Of a DNA stretch of 64,000 bases, positions 63,876 to 64,000 are shown piece after piece; position 1 is the first letter of the stretch; every line of letters starts with the position of its first letter. Origin of the DNA: Gordonia rhizosphera NBRC 16068. Lineage in GTDB: Bacteria > Actinomycetota > Actinomycetes > Mycobacteriales > Mycobacteriaceae. The position numbers and the translations under genes are program-made. Under the pieces are notes generated by a model that was given only the letters and a program-made list of their open reading frames with translations, was not told the origin of the DNA and made no database searches. The stretch spans positions 1 through 64,000 of the forward strand of contig NZ_BAHC01000120.1 of the NCBI RefSeq assembly GCF_000298195.1. Direction: 5' to 3'.

Positions 63876-64000
63876 ATGCAGTGGATCGGCGGCGACAGCG
63901 GCCAGCCGCGCCCGCCGGCGTTCGTACGGGTCGGCCACAAGGCCGTGCTCATCGACCTGAACGCGTTGTACCCGAACGCCCCGCACTTCTCTGGCGAGTA
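63876..64000 (+). CDS. Unknown gene, N-terminal fragment (truncated by window edge)
   Basis: About 41 codons are visible, reading MQWIGGDSGQPRPPAFVRVG and then a strand-helix start LIDLNALYPNAPHF, open to the end of the window. An in-frame ATG at 63852 lies inside the SOS-like box and is less likely. The family is not recognisable from this fragment. The upstream box suggests induction by DNA damage. Confidence 0.5.
   Translation, partial: MQWIGGDSGQPRPPAFVRVGHKAVLIDLNALYPNAPHFSGE

Noticed and set aside
63576-63986. Reverse 136-codon frame at the window end
   Set aside because: It overlaps the well-supported VOC gene and the forward start at 63876, and looks like a shadow frame.

Overview
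The window is very GC-rich, densely coded DNA from a mycolic-acid actinomycete (order Mycobacteriales). A Gordonia-like genome is my best guess; this is inferred from gene content, not from a database search. The main evidence is a gene order I recall from Mycobacterium tuberculosis: tatC-helY-Rv2091c-like-exonuclease-pepE, the Rv2074/Rv2073c/cobL-M-K block, cobI/J-H-G and cobN, fxsA, lnt/ppm1 and rbpA. F420-linked enzymes, DUF222-HNH and LexA boxes of the mycobacterial type point the same way. No tRNA, rRNA, CRISPR array, insertion sequence or prophage was seen. No stretch above 300 bases lacks a gene.

Layout. (1) 1-6.2 kb: the tail of tatC, the helY helicase, a DUF4333 membrane protein with a Q/P/Y-rich cytoplasmic tail, a 5'-3' exonuclease and an M24 peptidase. 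(2) 6.2-18.9 kb: aerobic cobalamin ring synthesis. A forward set SDR-cobL-cobM-cobK is translationally coupled, and a reverse set cobG-cobH-cobIJ diverges from cobN, which sits behind a B12 riboswitch. (3) 18.9-25.7 kb: fxsA, an amidohydrolase, the lipoprotein acyltransferase lnt and the polyprenol-phosphate-mannose synthase gene ppm1 (separate genes), rbpA, a small zinc-ribbon protein and a DUF475/TerC-like membrane protein. (4) 25.9-33.6 kb: housekeeping and oxidoreductase genes, including DUF3263, an MpaB-family oxygenase, a CxxC-less thioredoxin-reductase-like flavoprotein, an F420 LLM oxidoreductase, an LhgO-like oxidase and an exported hydrolase.

(5) 33.8-39.6 kb (reverse): a three-gene unit made of a fatty-acid alpha-dioxygenase-like heme protein, a catalase-fold protein and a large ATPase-LuxR regulator. 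This looks like a bacterial oxylipin module. The dioxygenase ends in a 15-nt tandem repeat that encodes TQHRS units. (6) 40.7-44.1 kb: AraC regulator, VOC protein and a short UvrA-like ATPase. (7) 44.4-45.6 kb: a DUF222-HNH protein behind a perfect LexA/SOS box. (8) 45.8-48.1 kb: a DUF1023 hydrolase with a WXG-like partner. (9) 48.3-54.2 kb: a cytochrome P450, a pair of MaoC-like hydratases, a 2,2-dialkylglycine decarboxylase with an SRPBCC protein, and a divergent AspT/YidE-type transporter.

(10) 54.2-59.7 kb: a nucleoside hydrolase, then a three-gene unit headed by a 1083-residue protein. Its N-terminus carries a QRxxGNAAVxxLL motif like that of extracellular contractile injection system (eCIS) associated proteins, and its body is Ser/Thr-rich, probably beta-hairpin-forming. 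(11) 59.8-64 kb: an acyl-CoA synthetase, a GNAT acetyltransferase, an HSL-type esterase, a VOC protein and the start of an unknown gene behind a near-consensus SOS box.

Two loci, just after the cobK and ppm1 stop codons, carry related repeats with an exact 21-bp period. Several genes have a -10-like hexamer 5-7 nt before the start codon, which suggests leaderless transcripts.
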